From contig SVSO01000195.1 of the NCBI GenBank assembly GCA_015064195.1, forward strand, positions 1-5,698: DNA of 5,698 nt, written 5' to 3'. Below, one piece after another: positions 4,246 through 5,698 of this stretch (position 1 is its first letter; each line of letters begins with the position of its first letter). The DNA comes from Oscillospiraceae bacterium. GTDB taxonomy: Bacteria > Bacillota_A > Clostridia > Oscillospirales > CAG-272. Both the position numbers and the translations under genes were made by a program. The notes beneath the pieces are model-generated. The model was not told where the DNA came from. It saw only the letters and a program-made list of their open reading frames with translations, and did not search any database.

Positions 4246-5698
4246 ATGAGAATCGCGCTTGCCGGCAACCCCAACTCCGGTAAAACCACGATGTACAATG
4301 CCCTCACCGGCCAGAGTGAAAAGGTCGGCAACTGGGCGGGCGTTACCGTGGACAAAAAGGAGCACCCCATCAAGAAAGCTTACCACAACGGCGAGGAAAC
4401 CCTCGTGGCGGTAGACCTTCCCGGTGCATACTCCATGTCCCCCTTCACCTCGGAGGAGAGCATCACCAGCTCCTATGTGAAAAATGAGAATCCCGATGCC
4501 ATCATCAACATCGTGGACGCCACCAACCTTTCCCGCAGTCTCTTTTTCACCACGCAGCTGCTGGAGCTTGGCGTACCCATGGTGGTTGCGCTGAACAAGA
4601 GCGACCTCAATGATAAAAAAGGCAACACCATCGACGCCGCCGCCCTTTCCGCAAAATTAGGATGCCCGGTGGTGGAAACCGCCGCAACCTCCGCGGACGG
4701 TCTTGCGGAGCTGGTTGCAGCCGCCGCCGCTTGTGTGGGCAAGGATCAGTCCGCGCCCTATCATCAGGCGGACATCGACCTCACCGACAAAAAAGCCGTG
4801 GAAGCCGAGGATCGCAAGCGGTTCGCCTTCGTCAACGGTATCGTGAAGGCGGTGGAGGTGCGCAAGGTACTTACCAAGGACAGAAACGTGGGCGACAAGA
4901 TCGACGAATTTCTCACCAACAAATGGCTTGGCATTCCGATCTTCGCCGTGGTCATGTTCCTTGTGTTCCAGATTTCGCAAGTTTGGGTGGGCACGCCCAT
5001 CGCTGATCTCCTCGTCGGCTGGCTGGAAGCGTTCCAGGGCTGGATCGGTGAGCTTCTCGCATCCGCCGGCGCAAATGAGCTGATCCTCGCCATTCTCGTT
5101 GACGGCGTTATCGGCGGCGTTGTGGCTGTGGTCGGCTTCCTCCCGCTGGTCATGGTCATGTACTTCCTCATCGCACTGCTTGAGGACTGCGGCTATATGG
5201 CACGCGCGGCAGTCGTTCTCGATCCTATCTTCAAAAAGGTGGGCCTCTCCGGCAAATCCGTCATCCCCTTCGTCATCACCATCGGCTGTGCCGTTCCCGG
5301 CATCATGGCATCCCGCACCATCCGCAATGAGCGTGAACGCCGTGCCACCGCAATGCTGGCGCCCTTCATGCCCTGCGGCGCGAAGATCCCTGTCATTTCC
5401 CTGTTCGCCGGCGCATTCTTCGATAATGCGGGCTGGGTAAGCTTCGTCATGTACTTCGCCGGCATCCTCCTCATCTTCCTCGGCGCACTGCTGGTCAACT
5501 TTGTCACCGGCCACAGAGCGAAGAAATCCTACTTCATCATCGAACTGCCCGAGTACAAGATCCCCTCCCTCTGGGGCGCATTCAAGTCCATGTGCAGCCG
5601 CGGCTGGGCATACATTGTCAAGGCCGCAACCATCATCCTCCTCTGCAACATGGCGGTTCAGCTGATGCAGACCTTCACATGGAGCTTCGCCGTTGCGG
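4246..5698 (+). CDS. feoB: Ferrous iron transporter FeoB (3' truncated)
   Basis: 484 codons are present; the frame is open at the right edge and the family usually runs to about 600-800 residues, so part of the membrane domain is missing. The ATG at 4246 follows AGGAGGAA (4233-4240), with GGAGG 7 bases away. The N-terminal G domain shows G1 GNPNSGKTT (7-15), the switch I/G2 stretch GNWAGVTVDKKE (28-39) with T34, G3 DLPG (57-60) and G4 NKSD (117-120). A linker (about 165-225) leads to the inner-membrane transport domain, first helix about 229-249. The transport core has LEDCGYMARAA (312-322), GCAVPGIMASRT (347-358) and MPCGAKIPV (375-383), conserved Gate-motif segments with Cys315, Cys348 and Cys377. 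FeoB imports Fe2+ under low oxygen, with nucleotide hydrolysis by the cytoplasmic domain. No feoA precedes it. The tandem DtxR-like operators predict repression when iron is plentiful. Confidence 0.97.
   Translation, partial: MRIALAGNPNSGKTTMYNALTGQSEKVGNWAGVTVDKKEHPIKKAYHNGEETLVAVDLPGAYSMSPFTSEESITSSYVKNENPDAIINIVDATNLSRSLFFTTQLLELGVPMVVALNKSDLNDKKGNTIDAAALSAKLGCPVVETAATSADGLAELVAAAAACVGKDQSAPYHQADIDLTDKKAVEAEDRKRFAFVNGIVKAVEVRKVLTKDRNVGDKIDEFLTNKWLGIPIFAVVMFLVFQISQVWVGTPIADLLVGWLEAFQGWIGELLASAGANELILAILVDGVIGGVVAVVGFLPLVMVMYFLIALLEDCGYMARAAVVLDPIFKKVGLSGKSVIPFVITIGCAVPGIMASRTIRNERERRATAMLAPFMPCGAKIPVISLFAGAFFDNAGWVSFVMYFAGILLIFLGALLVNFVTGHRAKKSYFIIELPEYKIPSLWGAFKSMCSRGWAYIVKAATIILLCNMAVQLMQTFTWSFAVA

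Noticed and set aside
4657..5514. 285-codon open frame on the - strand inside feoB
   Set aside because: It is antisense to highly conserved FeoB motifs; the Asp/Glu/His-rich composition is the mirror of hydrophobic membrane-helix codons.

Overview
The window looks like a GC-rich clostridial (Firmicutes) chromosome, most plausibly a gut-type member of the Ruminococcaceae/Oscillospiraceae. This is inferred from four things: strong AGGAGG ribosome binding sites; codon third positions rich in G and C (GC roughly 55-60% by eye); a Gram-positive style lipoprotein sugar-binding protein; and a sigma factor gene coupled to a serpin gene of clostridial type. No rRNA, tRNA, transposon, CRISPR array or phage gene is visible.

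Layout. Bases 1-1948 (+) hold the 3' end of an FAD-dependent oxidoreductase gene (FAD_oxidored type) and, overlapping it by an ATGA, a complete 485-residue extracellular solute-binding lipoprotein. The overlap implies a carbohydrate or small-metabolite uptake and oxidation operon whose other genes lie to the left. Bases 1951-1985 form one strong hairpin that can terminate transcription from both sides, because the next unit converges on it. Bases 3993-1985 (-) hold a two-gene operon: an ECF-like sigma-70 factor (188 aa), then, again overlapping by an ATGA, a 481-residue protein with a short basic cytoplasmic N-terminus, one membrane segment and a complete serpin domain. Bases 3994-4245 are a divergent regulatory region. 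Bases 4246 to the window end (+) encode the first 484 residues of the ferrous iron transporter FeoB.

How it works together. The sigma/serpin pair has the architecture of a sigma factor with a cognate membrane anti-sigma protein, but the outside domain is a protease inhibitor that undergoes a large conformational change when cleaved. I infer that this may be a protease-sensing transmembrane signalling module. That is the most interesting point in the window and it is not proven by the sequence. FeoB has a near-consensus sigma-A promoter followed by two DtxR/IdeR-like palindromes around and just downstream of the predicted transcription start, the expected layout for repression by iron-loaded (or manganese-loaded) regulator. 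The divergent sigma promoter carries the same 11-base extended -10 element in the opposite orientation, and a second ECF-like promoter candidate sits closer to the sigma gene, suggesting possible autoregulation.
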